DNA of 64,000 nucleotides from Pasteurellaceae bacterium LFhippo2. GTDB taxonomy: Bacteria > Pseudomonadota > Gammaproteobacteria > Enterobacterales > Pasteurellaceae. The notes under the pieces were generated by a model that saw only the letters and a list, made by a program, of their open reading frames with translations, was not told the origin of the DNA and did no database searches. The stretch spans positions 1 to 64,000 of the forward strand of contig LEKJ01000003.1 in NCBI GenBank assembly GCA_029852775.1, given 5' to 3'. A program made the translations under genes and the position numbers. How positions within the stretch are numbered: position 1 is the stretch's first letter; each line of letters begins with the position of its first letter. Below are positions 9,239 through 18,301 of this stretch, piece after piece.

Positions 9239-10916
9239 ATCCCAATCCCCCTAAATTTGCTTTAATCTTCGCTTCTAGCTCTGCACTTTGTTCAAACTGT
9301 TGTTTAAGTAAAGCGGTCAGTTCTTGCATTTTTTCTGCAAATGGAATGCCGTCATCTTCTTCCTCTGGGGCACCTACGTAACGTCCTGGGGTGAGTACAA
9401 AGTCGTTTTGCTCAATATCGGCTAGGCTTGCGGAATAGCAGAACGCTGGAATATCTTGATAGTCGCTGTTGTTTTGCCATTTGTGGTAGGTTTGGGCAAC
9501 TTGGGCGATATCTTCGGCGGTGAAATCACGGATCACACGGGTTTTCATATAGCCGAGTTGGCGGGCGTCGATAAACAGCACTTCGCCTTTGCGTGATTTG
9601 TTTTTATTAATCACCCAAATACAGGCAGGTACAGTCGCATTGGTAAATAGATTGCTTGGTAAGGCAATCATTGCTTCGACTAAATCGGCTTTAACGATAT
9701 TTTGGCGGATTGTGCCTTCGTTGTTGGTTTGGCTCGACATTGAACCATTCGCTAACACTAAGCCCATTTTGCCTTTCGGGGAAAGTTGGTAGATCATATG
9801 CTGGATCCACGCAAAGTTCGCATTACCCTCTGGCGGTGTGCCAAATTGCCAACGGGGATCTTGGGCAAGTGCTTCGCTCCACCAGTCTTTCATATTGAAC
9901 GGCGGGTTTGCCATCACAAAATCCATTTTGGTATCACGGTGTTGCGGGTTGCTAAAGGTATCAGCATTACCTTTACCAAAGTCGAACTCAATACCACGGA
10001 TAGCCATATTCATCGCCGCTAGTTTCCACGTGGTAGGGTTAAATTCTTGCCCGAAAATCGAGATATTTTTCTGCTTGCCGGCTGGATTGCGATCTTTATG
10101 CTCGTTGATAAAGCGTTCTGTTTGCACAAAGAAACCGCCCGAGCCCATCGCAGGATCGTAGATACGCCCTTCGTAAGGTTCAAGCATTTCGATAATTAAG
10201 GTTACGATTGATTTTGGTGTGAAGTATTGACCGCCCTTTTTACCTTCTGCAAGGGCAAATTCACCAAGAAAATATTCATACACATGGCCAAGAATATCTT
10301 TCGCCCCGAGTGAAATCGGTTTGCCATCTAAGGTTGGTTTGGTAAAGCTGGTGTCAGAAAAGAGATCAACTAAGCCAATTAAAGTGCTTTCATCAACATT
10401 ATAGGTTGAGATACGTTGGATTACGCCTTTTAGTTTTGGGTTGTCTTGTTCGATTTTGTCAAAGGCATCATCAATTAAATTTGCTACGCCTTTAAAGATT
10501 TTATCGCCCCAAATTTTATCACCGATATTGGTACGCACCACGCTTTTGATTTCGTCCCAACGTGCCTGTTGTGGCACCCAGAAAACGTTGTCTTGGGTGT
10601 AGTTATCACGATATTCCAATTCAGATTGCAATGCTTCTTGTATTTCGTCTACTGAAAGCATAGCTGGATCGAGATAAAAATCTGATTGTGGATCTTGGTA
10701 TTTGTGAAGAATGATTTCACGTTGTGCGGTAAAACTGTCTGAAACGTATTTAAGGAAGATTAAGCCTAAAACGATATGTTTGTAGTTTGCTGCGTCAAGC
10801 TGTTGGCGGAGTTTATCCGCAGATTTCCAAAGGCGTGCGTCTAAGTCGTTAAGAAAGGATTGTTGATTGGCTAAAATTTCAGCAGGTGCTGTGCTGTGCT
10901 GTGCTGTGCTGTGCAT
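9225..10916 (-). CDS. hsdM: type I R-M adenine methyltransferase HsdM, phase-variable start
   Basis: N6-adenine methyltransferase subunit (563 residues) using S-adenosylmethionine. Motif I is DPAMGSGG (254-261) and motif IV is NPPF (337-340). The N-terminal helical HsdM domain starts at FLNDLDARLWKSADKLRQQLDAA. The first residues, MHSTAQHSTAPA, are encoded by a CACAG repeat tract that begins at the start codon. No other ATG occurs before the conserved domain. Removing one repeat leads to TGA at codon 11; adding one leads to TAG at codon 17. The present repeat number is the ON state. AAAGGG upstream of the ATG is a modest ribosome site. The hsdM-hsdS-HEPN order with overlaps shows an operon. 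Confidence 0.95.
   Translation of the reverse strand: MHSTAQHSTAPAEILANQQSFLNDLDARLWKSADKLRQQLDAANYKHIVLGLIFLKYVSDSFTAQREIILHKYQDPQSDFYLDPAMLSVDEIQEALQSELEYRDNYTQDNVFWVPQQARWDEIKSVVRTNIGDKIWGDKIFKGVANLIDDAFDKIEQDNPKLKGVIQRISTYNVDESTLIGLVDLFSDTSFTKPTLDGKPISLGAKDILGHVYEYFLGEFALAEGKKGGQYFTPKSIVTLIIEMLEPYEGRIYDPAMGSGGFFVQTERFINEHKDRNPAGKQKNISIFGQEFNPTTWKLAAMNMAIRGIEFDFGKGNADTFSNPQHRDTKMDFVMANPPFNMKDWWSEALAQDPRWQFGTPPEGNANFAWIQHMIYQLSPKGKMGLVLANGSMSSQTNNEGTIRQNIVKADLVEAMIALPSNLFTNATVPACIWVINKNKSRKGEVLFIDARQLGYMKTRVIRDFTAEDIAQVAQTYHKWQNNSDYQDIPAFCYSASLADIEQNDFVLTPGRYVGAPEEEDDGIPFAEKMQELTALLKQQFEQSAELEAKIKANLGGLGYGIN
10887..10914 (-). repeat. CACAG pentanucleotide tract at the hsdM start codon
   Basis: On the plus strand TGCTG occurs five times in a row (10887-10911), followed by TGC; on the coding strand this is CACAG starting at the G of the ATG. 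Because the unit is 5 bp, each slippage changes the reading frame. Both alternative frames reach a stop within 17 codons. This is the classic layout of a translational phase-variation switch. Confidence 0.9.
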
Positions 10917-10995
10917 TATAATACCCTTTATTGTGTTAAATATTAAGTAAAATCAAATGGTTATGGTTTGATTGATCGGTTTTGATACGGTTTTC

Positions 10996-11101
10996 GGGCG
11001 TACGCAGTACGCCCCTACATTCTTTATATGAATTACATTTGTGTGTGAATACATTCATTTGTTGTATGACGCTCATTCGTAGGGGCGTACTGCGTACGCC
11101 C
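10996..11101. repeat. REPIN upstream of hsdM
   Basis: Inverted pair of the main REP family (10996-11018 and 11079-11101) separated by 60 bp. The first part of the spacer matches the spacers of the array at 6.9 kb (CATTCTTTATATGAATTACA, then TTTGTGTGTGAAT). The gap 10917-11250 holds this element, the start region of hsdM and the lpdA terminator; no gene is seen there. Confidence 0.88.
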
Positions 11102-11203
11102 GTTATGTATGCCCCACATTACATTCAAAAAATCATAAAATATAACCTGTAAATTCTATGCTTTAACCCCTTCCCCGTCAATTCTAGGCCCATATTTTAT
11201 TTA

Positions 11204-11231
11204 CAAAAAAAGCGGGCAATCTGCCCGCTTG
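11204..11231 (-). terminator. terminator of the aceE-aceF-lpdA cluster
   Basis: On the minus strand, AAGCGGGCA and TGCCCGCTT form a 9-bp hairpin with a 3-nt loop followed by a run of T. It lies 19 bp after the lpdA stop. Confidence 0.88.
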
Positions 11232-11250
11232 TATCTATCTGCTTTCGCAA

Positions 11251-12675
11251 TTATTTTTTCTTCGCTTTTGCATTTGGAAGGTCTGTGATAGAGCCTTCGA
11301 ATACTTCTGCTGCTAAACCAACTGATTCGTGTAATGTTGGGTGAGCGTGGATAGTTAATGCGATGTCTTCTGCATCACAACCCATTTCGATTGCTAAGCC
11401 GATTTCACCTAATAATTCACCACCGTTTGTACCCACGATAGCACCACCTAATAAACGGTGAGTATCTTTATCGAAGATTAACTTAGTCATACCGTCTGCA
11501 CATTCTGATGCAATCGCACGACCTGAAGCTGCCCAAGGGAATTTAGCCACTTCGTAGTTTAAGCCTTCTTGTTTACACTCTTTCTCAGTTTTACCTACCC
11601 AAGCAACTTCTGGCTCAGTATAAGCGATTGATGGAATCACTTTAGGATCGAAGTAGTGTTTTTGTCCTGCGATAACTTCTGCAGCAACGTGACCTTCGTG
11701 AACACCTTTGTGCGCTAACATTGGTTGACCAACGATGTCACCGATAGCGAAGATGTGTGGTACGTTTGTACGCATTTGTTTGTCAACATTGATGAAGCCA
11801 CGCTCATCAACTTCAACGCCTGCTTTACCCGCATCTAATAATTTACCGTTTGGTACACGACCGATAGCAACTAATACTGCGTCATAACGTTTAGTGTCGT
11901 TGCACGCTTTACCTTCCATTGAAACATAGATACCGTCATCTTTCGCTTCAACTTTAGTTACTTTAGTTTCAAGCATTAACTTGAATTTCTTCTCGATACG
12001 TTTAGTGAAGATAGAAACAATATCTTTATCCGCTGCTGGGATAACTTGGTCGAACATTTCAACCACTTCAACTTCTGAACCTAAGGCTTCATACACAGTA
12101 CCCATCTCTAAACCGATGATACCACCACCCATAATTAAAAGTTTCTTAGGAATTTCTTTTAATTTAAGTGCGTCTGTTGAATCCCAAACACGTGGGTCAT
12201 CGTGTGGAATAAATGGTAATTGGATTGGGCGTGAGCCTGCTGCGATAATTGCGTTATCGAATTTGATTGTTGTAGGATGACCTTCACGGTCACGCGCTAC
12301 TAATGTGTGCGGATCAGTAAATGCTGCTAAACCTTCAACAACCGTTACTTTACGTGCTTTAGCCATACCCGCTAAACCACCGGTTAATTTAGCGACAACT
12401 GCTTCTTTACCTTCACGAACTTTATCTAAATCGATAGTCGGTTCGCCAAAAGTGATACCGTTGTGTGCAGCACCTTTTGCTTCTTCTAATACTTTAGCAA
12501 CGTGAAGTAATGCTTTAGATGGGATACAACCCACGTTTAAACATACACCACCAAGCGTTGAGTAACGCTCAACTAATACAGTTTCTAAACCTAAGTCTGC
12601 ACAACGGAATGCCGCTGAGTAACCTGCAGGACCTGCACCAAGTACAACGACTTGCGTTTTAATTTCTTTGCTCAT
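11251..12675 (-). CDS. lpdA: dihydrolipoyl dehydrogenase (E3)
   Basis: FAD enzyme (474 residues) that reoxidises dihydrolipoyl groups with NAD+ in the pyruvate dehydrogenase complex, and usually also serves 2-oxoglutarate dehydrogenase and glycine cleavage. An N-terminal FAD-binding GAGPAGY is followed by the redox disulfide GGVCLNVGCIPS (C45 and C50). A second Rossmann motif GGGIIGLE binds NAD, and the C-terminal active-site motif HAHPTLHES is present. Residues ending in KAKKK match the usual E3 tail. It is the last gene of the cluster, about 100 bp after aceF, and is followed by a strong terminator. The gap before it carries a GTAG-type repeat and a USS pair, so independent expression is possible. 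Confidence 0.97.
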   Translation of the reverse strand: MSKEIKTQVVVLGAGPAGYSAAFRCADLGLETVLVERYSTLGGVCLNVGCIPSKALLHVAKVLEEAKGAAHNGITFGEPTIDLDKVREGKEAVVAKLTGGLAGMAKARKVTVVEGLAAFTDPHTLVARDREGHPTTIKFDNAIIAAGSRPIQLPFIPHDDPRVWDSTDALKLKEIPKKLLIMGGGIIGLEMGTVYEALGSEVEVVEMFDQVIPAADKDIVSIFTKRIEKKFKLMLETKVTKVEAKDDGIYVSMEGKACNDTKRYDAVLVAIGRVPNGKLLDAGKAGVEVDERGFINVDKQMRTNVPHIFAIGDIVGQPMLAHKGVHEGHVAAEVIAGQKHYFDPKVIPSIAYTEPEVAWVGKTEKECKQEGLNYEVAKFPWAASGRAIASECADGMTKLIFDKDTHRLLGGAIVGTNGGELLGEIGLAIEMGCDAEDIALTIHAHPTLHESVGLAAEVFEGSITDLPNAKAKKK

Positions 12676-12693
12676 ATTTATTCCTTTGTAACT

Positions 12694-12715
12694 GGTGGGC
12701 TAAAGCCCACCCTAC
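12694..12715 (-). repeat. GTAG-type palindromic repeat in the aceF-lpdA gap
   Basis: Arms GGTGGGC and GCCCACC around TAAA, followed by CTAC, which is GTAG on the minus strand. Same architecture as the RAYT-linked REPs but a different palindrome family. Confidence 0.65.
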
Positions 12716-12722
12716 AGATTCT

Positions 12723-12765
12723 ACAAGCGGTCATTTTTGCAAAGTTTTTTACAAATCTGACCGCT
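12723..12765. other. inverted pair of Apl-type DNA uptake signals
   Basis: ACAAGCGGTC at 12723 is followed by A, a run of T and TTTGCAAA; the inverted copy TGACCGCT is at 12758. This is the Actinobacillus pleuropneumoniae-type uptake sequence with its A/T tail. As an inverted pair downstream of aceF it may also form a weak terminator hairpin. Confidence 0.8.
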
Positions 12766-12772
12766 ATATCAA

Positions 12773-14662
12773 TTACATTGCTAAGCGACGAAGATCAGCT
12801 AATACGCCGTTCACATAGCTTAAGAAACGTGCACCATCAGCACCATCGATCACACGGTGGTCGAATGATAATGATAATGGAAGCATTAAGCGTGGCTCGA
12901 ACTCTTTACCGTTCCAGATTGGTTGCATTTCAGATTTAGAAACACCTAAAATTGCAACTTCTGGTGCGTTCACGATTGGCGTGAAGTGAGTTGTACCAAT
13001 ACCACCTAAGCTAGAAATAGTGAAACAGCCACCTTGCATATCAGATGCAGTTAGTTTACCGTCACGTGCTTTCTTAGACACTTCCATTAACTCGCGTGAA
13101 AGCTCAATGATACCTTTGTTGTTCACATTTTTGAACACTGGTACAACTAAGCCGTTTGGCGTATCTACAGCAACACCGATGTTGATGTATTTCTTAAGTG
13201 TTAATGTTTGACCATCTTCAGATAATGAGCTGTTGAAACGTGGGAATGCTTCTAACGCTTTCGCTACCGCTTTCATAATGAACACAACTGGTGTGATCTT
13301 CACATCTAATTTTTGTTTCTCAACAATCTTGTTCTGTTCTTTACGGAACGCTTCTAAATCCGTGATATCTGTACGGTCGAAGTGAGTTACGTGTGGAATC
13401 ATTACCCAGTTACGGTGTAAGTTTGCACCAGAAATCTTGTTGATACGGCTTAATTCTACTTCTTCGATTTCACCAAATTTGCTGAAATCTACTTTCGGCC
13501 AAGGTAATAAACCTAAGCCTGCACCGTTTGCTGCGCCAGCTGCTGCCGGAGCTTTACCTGCTTTAACATCTTCAAATACTTGAACAGCAGTTTTAACGTA
13601 TGCTTGAACGTCTTCTTTAACTACGCGACCTTTACGACCTGTACCTGTGATACGATCTAAGTTTACTCCGAATTCACGAGCTAAACGACGGATAACTGGT
13701 GTTGCGTGTGCGTAACCAGCACTTGCAGTTACTTGTTCTTGGCTTAAACCAGAAACACCCGCTGTCGCTGGTGCTGCTGGTGCCGCAGTTGGAGCTGGCG
13801 CTGCTGCTTGAGCAACTGGCGCTGGAGCCGCTGCAGGTGCTGCACCCGCAACTTCAAAGCGCATAATTAATGAACCAGTAGAAACTTTATCGCCTACGTT
13901 GATTAAGATTTCTTTAACTGTGCCCGCAACTGGTGCTGGAACTTCCATTGACGCTTTGTCGCCTTCTACGTTGATGATTGATTGATCAACTTCAACCACA
14001 TCGCCAACTTTAACCATGATTTCAGTTACGTTTACTTCATCGCCACCGATATCTGGTACGTTTACGTCTTGAACTGACGCTGCCGCAGGTGCTGCTGGAG
14101 CCGCTGCTTGTGCAACTGGTGCTGCCGCTGCAGGAGCTGCGCCCGCAACTTCAAATTTCATAATTAATGAGCCAGTTGAAACAGCATCACCAACTTTGAT
14201 TAAGATTTCTTTAACTGTACCTGCGATTGGTGCTGGAACTTCCATAGAAGCTTTGTCGCCTTCTACGTTAATGATTGATTGATCAACTTCAACCACATCG
14301 CCAACTTTAACCATGATTTCAGTTACGTTTACTTCGTCGCCACCGATATCTGGTACATTTACTTCAACTACTGCGCTTGCTGCAGGTGCTGCCGCTGGAG
14401 CCGCTTCTGCAACTGGTGCTGCAGGCGCTACTGCGCTTTCTAATACTAACATAGGTGAACCAGTTGTTACTTTATCGCCTACTTTTACTAATACTTCTTT
14501 CACTACGCCAGCTTCTGGAGCAGGAACTTCCATAGAAGCCTTATCGCCTTCTACGTTGATAATTGATTGGTCAACTGCGATAGTGTCGCCTACTTTAACC
14601 ATCACTTCAGTTACAGTAACTTCATCGCCACCGATATCTGGAACTTGAATTTGTTTTGACAT
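12773..14662 (-). CDS. aceF: dihydrolipoamide acetyltransferase (E2), three lipoyl domains
   Basis: Core subunit of the pyruvate dehydrogenase complex; passes acetyl groups from E1 to CoA. The 629 residues contain three lipoyl domains with lipoylated lysines in GDKAS at K41, K137 and K236. Flexible Ala/Pro-rich linkers join them. A peripheral-subunit-binding domain ([19 protein letters not shown]) lies near residue 315, followed by the catalytic domain ending in DHRVIDG (601-607). Domains two and three are almost identical over their lipoyl core, at protein and DNA level, so recent duplication or gene conversion is likely. The gene is intact and lies between aceE and lpdA. Confidence 0.97.
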   Translation of the reverse strand: MSKQIQVPDIGGDEVTVTEVMVKVGDTIAVDQSIINVEGDKASMEVPAPEAGVVKEVLVKVGDKVTTGSPMLVLESAVAPAAPVAEAAPAAAPAASAVVEVNVPDIGGDEVNVTEIMVKVGDVVEVDQSIINVEGDKASMEVPAPIAGTVKEILIKVGDAVSTGSLIMKFEVAGAAPAAAAPVAQAAAPAAPAAASVQDVNVPDIGGDEVNVTEIMVKVGDVVEVDQSIINVEGDKASMEVPAPVAGTVKEILINVGDKVSTGSLIMRFEVAGAAPAAAPAPVAQAAAPAPTAAPAAPATAGVSGLSQEQVTASAGYAHATPVIRRLAREFGVNLDRITGTGRKGRVVKEDVQAYVKTAVQVFEDVKAGKAPAAAGAANGAGLGLLPWPKVDFSKFGEIEEVELSRINKISGANLHRNWVMIPHVTHFDRTDITDLEAFRKEQNKIVEKQKLDVKITPVVFIMKAVAKALEAFPRFNSSLSEDGQTLTLKKYINIGVAVDTPNGLVVPVFKNVNNKGIIELSRELMEVSKKARDGKLTASDMQGGCFTISSLGGIGTTHFTPIVNAPEVAILGVSKSEMQPIWNGKEFEPRLMLPLSLSFDHRVIDGADGARFLSYVNGVLADLRRLAM

Positions 14663-14683
14663 TTTTTGCTTTTCCTTTATAGC

Positions 14684-14755
14684 GGGCGTACGCAGTACGC
14701 CCCTACGATATTTCTTCGCAACACATTAAAATGTAGGGGCGTACTGCGTACGCCC
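14684..14755. repeat. REPIN between aceE and aceF
   Basis: Two inverted copies of the main REP family (14684-14706 and 14733-14755). The spacer starts GATATTTCTTCG and ends ATTAAAAT. It fills the 102-bp gap inside the aceE-aceF unit, where the transcript would form strong hairpins. The same spacer start occurs in the purK element at 19.3 kb. Confidence 0.9.
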
Positions 14756-14764
14756 GCAAACAAA

Positions 14765-17422
14765 TTATGCGTATAACGGGTTAATACGATCTACATTTAA
14801 ACCAAATTTAGCAATTGCTTCTGCAACAACTTTCTTGTCTACAGTACCTTCTTTCGCTAATTGAGTTAATGCAGCAACAACTACATAACGCTCATCAACT
14901 TCGAAGTGCTCACGTAAGTTTGCACGGCTGTCTGAACGACCGAAACCATCTGTACCTAATACTTGGTAGTTTTGGCTTGGTACGAACGCACGGATTTGAT
15001 CCGCGTATGATTTCATGTAGTCAGTTGAAGCAACTGTTGGTAAATCTTTTAACACTTGAGCAACATAAGGAACACGTGGTGTTTCTGTTGGGTGTAAGAA
15101 GTTCCAACGTGCAGCATCGTTACCTTCACGCGCTAATTCGTTGAATGATGGCGCTGAGAATACATCTGCAGTGATACCGTAGTCATTCGCAAGAATTTGT
15201 GCTGCTAAACGAACGTGACGCATAATTGCACCAGAGCTTAATAATTGAACGTGACCTTTGCCTTTACCTTCAACTGTTTCGAATTTATAAAGACCTTTAC
15301 GGATACCTTCTTCAGCACCTGCTGGCATTGCTGGTTGTTCTGTAATTTCGTTTAATGTAGTGATGTAGTAGAACACATCTTCTTGTTTTTCACCGTACAT
15401 ACGGTTGATACCGTCTTGAACGATTACTGCAACTTCGAACGCGAATGCTGGATCGTAAGTTACACAGTTAGGGATAACACCTGCTTGGATATGGCTGTGA
15501 CCATCTTCGTGTTGTAAACCTTCGCCGTTTAATGTTGTACGACCTGAAGTACCACCGATCATAAAACCACGCGCTAATTGGTCACCCGCTAACCACATCA
15601 TATCGCCTACACGTTGGAAACCAAACATTGAGTAGTAGATGAAGAATGGGATCATCGGTTGGTTATTCACTGAGTATGAAGTCGCTGCTGCAACCCAAGA
15701 TGATGTTGCACCTAACTCATTGATACCTTCTTGTAATACTTGACCATCTGTCGCTTCGCGGTAGTAAGCTACTAAATCACGGTCTGAAGGAACGTAGTTT
15801 TGGCCGTGTGGGTTGTAGATACCGATTTGACGGAATAAACCTTCCATACCGAATGTACGCGCTTCGTCCGCGATGATTGGAACGATCGTTTTACCGATAT
15901 TTTTATCTTTTAATAATACGTTTAATACACGAGAGAATGCCATTGTAGTTGAAATACCACGTGGTTGAGCATCTAATAATGCTTGGAATTCTTCTAATGC
16001 AGGTACTTTGTACTCGATGTCAAATTTTGGTTTACGAGCTGGTAAGTAACCGTTTAACGCTTTACGTTGATTGTGTAAGTAGTTGTACTCTTCTGAACCC
16101 TCAGGGAAAGTGATGTACTCTAAGTTTTCAACTTGTTCATCTGTTAATGGTAAGTGGAAGTAGTCACGGAAGCCTTTTAAGCTTTCTGTTGACATTTTCT
16201 TAGATTGGTGAGCGGTATTTTTACTTTCTGCTTCAGGGATTTTATAACCTTTAACTTGGTGCGCTAAAATAACCACTGGTTTGTCAGATTTTTTCGCACG
16301 TTCGAACGCAGCGAACATTTTCTCTGAATCGTGTGCACCACGACGTAATGCCCAGATTTCATCATCTGTCATATCAGCTACTAATGCAGCTGTTTCTGGG
16401 TAACGACCAAAGAAGTGTTCACGAACGTAAGCACCATCTTTAGATTTGAATGTTAAGTAGTCACCATCAAGCACTTCCATCATTAATTGAGAAAGTTTAC
16501 CTGAAGTGTCTTTAGCGAATAATTTATCCCAGTTGCTGCCCCATAATACTTTGATTACTTCCCAGCCTGCGCCTGTGAATAGGCCTTCAAATTCTTGAAC
16601 GATTTTACCGTTACCGTGAACTGGACCGTCTAAACGTTGTAAGTTACAGCTGATAACGAAAATTAAGTTATTTAATTTTTCACGACCTGCAACGGTTAAT
16701 GCACCTTTAGATTCGATCTCATCCATCTCACCATCGCCTAAGAATGCGTAAACGGTTTGACCTGAAGTATCTTTAATACCACGGTTTTCTAAGTATTTTA
16801 AGAAACGTGCTTGGTAGATTGCGTTAACTGGACCTAAACCCATAGATACAGTTGAGAACTGCCAGTATTCAGGCATTAATTTAGGGTGTGGGTATGAAGA
16901 TAAACCGTCTGCAAATGCTTCTTGACGGAAGTTATCCATTTGTTCTGCTGTGATACGACCTTCTAAGAAAGAACGCGCATAGATACCAGGTGCTGCGTGA
17001 CCTTGAGAGAATACTAAGTCACCACCGTCTTTATCTGTTGCTGCTTTGAAGAAGTGGTTGAAGCATACTTCGTACATTGTCGCCGCAGATTGGAAAGTAG
17101 AAATGTGACCACCTAAATCTAGGTCTTTCTTCTGACTACGTAAAACCATAGCAATCGCATTCCAACGAACTGCTGAACGAATACGGCGCTCGATCTCTTT
17201 ATTACCTGGATAAACAGGTTGCTCAGATACAGGGATAGTATTTACATAATCCGTTGTTACACCTGATGGTAAGCCCACACCTTGTGTACGAGCGTGTTGC
17301 ATTACTTGTTGGATAATAAATTGCGCACGTTCAGCACCCTCTGCTTTAACAAGAGAGTTAACTGAATCTAGCCATTCTTGAGTTTCGAATGGATCTACGT
17401 CATGTGCTAATAAATCTGACAT
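14765..17422 (-). CDS. aceE: pyruvate dehydrogenase E1 component
   Basis: Thiamine-diphosphate enzyme (885 residues, homodimeric Gram-negative type) that decarboxylates pyruvate and acetylates the lipoyl groups of E2. Visible blocks include FSQGHAAPGIYARSFLEGR, the ThDP-binding GDGEMDEIESKGAL and EGLFRQIGIYN. The region GTSGRTTLNGEGLQHEDGHS, typical of AceE, is also present. The ATG follows AAAAGGAAAAGAC. No pdhR-like regulator gene precedes it; instead purE diverges from it across 378 bp. A REPIN separates it from aceF. Its length and ends match the family, with no sign of damage. Confidence 0.98.
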   Translation of the reverse strand: MSDLLAHDVDPFETQEWLDSVNSLVKAEGAERAQFIIQQVMQHARTQGVGLPSGVTTDYVNTIPVSEQPVYPGNKEIERRIRSAVRWNAIAMVLRSQKKDLDLGGHISTFQSAATMYEVCFNHFFKAATDKDGGDLVFSQGHAAPGIYARSFLEGRITAEQMDNFRQEAFADGLSSYPHPKLMPEYWQFSTVSMGLGPVNAIYQARFLKYLENRGIKDTSGQTVYAFLGDGEMDEIESKGALTVAGREKLNNLIFVISCNLQRLDGPVHGNGKIVQEFEGLFTGAGWEVIKVLWGSNWDKLFAKDTSGKLSQLMMEVLDGDYLTFKSKDGAYVREHFFGRYPETAALVADMTDDEIWALRRGAHDSEKMFAAFERAKKSDKPVVILAHQVKGYKIPEAESKNTAHQSKKMSTESLKGFRDYFHLPLTDEQVENLEYITFPEGSEEYNYLHNQRKALNGYLPARKPKFDIEYKVPALEEFQALLDAQPRGISTTMAFSRVLNVLLKDKNIGKTIVPIIADEARTFGMEGLFRQIGIYNPHGQNYVPSDRDLVAYYREATDGQVLQEGINELGATSSWVAAATSYSVNNQPMIPFFIYYSMFGFQRVGDMMWLAGDQLARGFMIGGTSGRTTLNGEGLQHEDGHSHIQAGVIPNCVTYDPAFAFEVAVIVQDGINRMYGEKQEDVFYYITTLNEITEQPAMPAGAEEGIRKGLYKFETVEGKGKGHVQLLSSGAIMRHVRLAAQILANDYGITADVFSAPSFNELAREGNDAARWNFLHPTETPRVPYVAQVLKDLPTVASTDYMKSYADQIRAFVPSQNYQVLGTDGFGRSDSRANLREHFEVDERYVVVAALTQLAKEGTVDKKVVAEAIAKFGLNVDRINPLYA

Positions 17423-17517
17423 AGTCTTTTCCTTTTTGTATAAGTGAATGAATTTAACGAAAATTTAACAAGATTCGTCAACTGATTAAACTTTACTCAC
17501 AAAATTAGCAATTATTT

Positions 17518-17531
17518 TTGAGAGAGATCAA
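17518..17531 (-). promoter_or_regulatory. possible FNR site upstream of aceE
   Basis: TTGAGAGAGATCAA matches the FNR consensus TTGAT-N4-ATCAA with one mismatch, about 100 bp upstream of the aceE start. Anaerobic repression of pyruvate dehydrogenase would fit, but one near-match is weak evidence. The rest of the 17423-17732 gap is A/T-rich with no gene seen. Confidence 0.35.
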
Positions 17532-17732
17532 AAAATAAAATAAATCAGCACTCAAAAATGAATTTACTGATTTTGTGAATACTATCTAACATATTGATTT
17601 CCAATATATTTTCCAGGCTTTCCAAAAAATGTTGAAAATTTGTAGATAAATTTGGGCGCAAGATAGCAAAAATTCGCAAATTTGTCTATTTTTACTCGCC
17701 CAAAATCTCAGCTATTTATCGAGTATTTTATT

Positions 17733-17748
17733 AAGCAAACGTTTGCTT
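17733..17748 (+). promoter_or_regulatory. PurR operator of the purE operon
   Basis: AAGCAAACGTTTGCTT is a perfect 16-bp palindrome and matches the E. coli-type PurR box (ACGCAAACGTTTGCGT) except at its outer bases. It lies 53 bp before the purE start and indicates repression by PurR with purine corepressors. Confidence 0.88.
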
Positions 17749-17800
17749 TTGTGGTATCCTAGCGCAGTTTTTTATTTACTTTTGAAAAAAGGATTCAAAA

Positions 17801-18295
17801 ATGGCGAATAAACCAGAAATTGCGATTGTGATGGGCTCAAAAAGCGATTGGGAAACGATGTCAGAAGCTGTTAAAATTCTCGACCAGTTTGATTTAGCTT
17901 ACCATGTTGAAGTGGTTTCCGCTCATCGCACCCCAGATAAACTATTTAGTTTTGCTGAAAACGCACAAACTAACGGCTATAAAGTAATTATTGCCGGTGC
18001 AGGCGGTGCAGCACATCTACCAGGTATGATTGCAGCAAAAACTATTGTACCTGTACTCGGCGTACCAGTTAAAAGTTCAATGTTAAGTGGCGTTGATAGC
18101 CTCTACTCTATTGTTCAAATGCCAAAAGGGATTCCTGTTGGTACTTTAGCGATTGGCTCTGCTGGTGCGGCTAACGCTGGTTTACTCGCAGCACAAATTT
18201 TAGCAGCATTTAATCCTAAGCTTGCTGAAAAACTTCAACAATTCCGTAACGAACAAACTCAATCCGTATTAGATAATCCAGATCCAAGAGTTTAA
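17801..18295 (+). CDS. purE: N5-carboxyaminoimidazole ribonucleotide mutase PurE
   Basis: Class I PurE (164 residues) that converts N5-CAIR to CAIR in purine synthesis, working after PurK. Family motifs are GSKSDWETM at residues 12-20, the SAHRTPD loop and the glycine-rich block [16 protein letters not shown]. The start has AAAAAAGGATTC upstream. It is the first gene behind a PurR box. The next gene, an asparaginase, begins 6 bp after its stop, so the two are surely cotranscribed, while its usual partner purK comes third. Confidence 0.97.
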   Translation: MANKPEIAIVMGSKSDWETMSEAVKILDQFDLAYHVEVVSAHRTPDKLFSFAENAQTNGYKVIIAGAGGAAHLPGMIAAKTIVPVLGVPVKSSMLSGVDSLYSIVQMPKGIPVGTLAIGSAGAANAGLLAAQILAAFNPKLAEKLQQFRNEQTQSVLDNPDPRV

Positions 18296-18301
18296 CAATA
18301 G

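Noticed and set aside
14313-14648. Plus-strand open frame rich in Thr/Ser/Ala opposite aceF
   Set aside because: It is the complement of the lipoyl repeat modules; low-complexity composition and no ribosome site.
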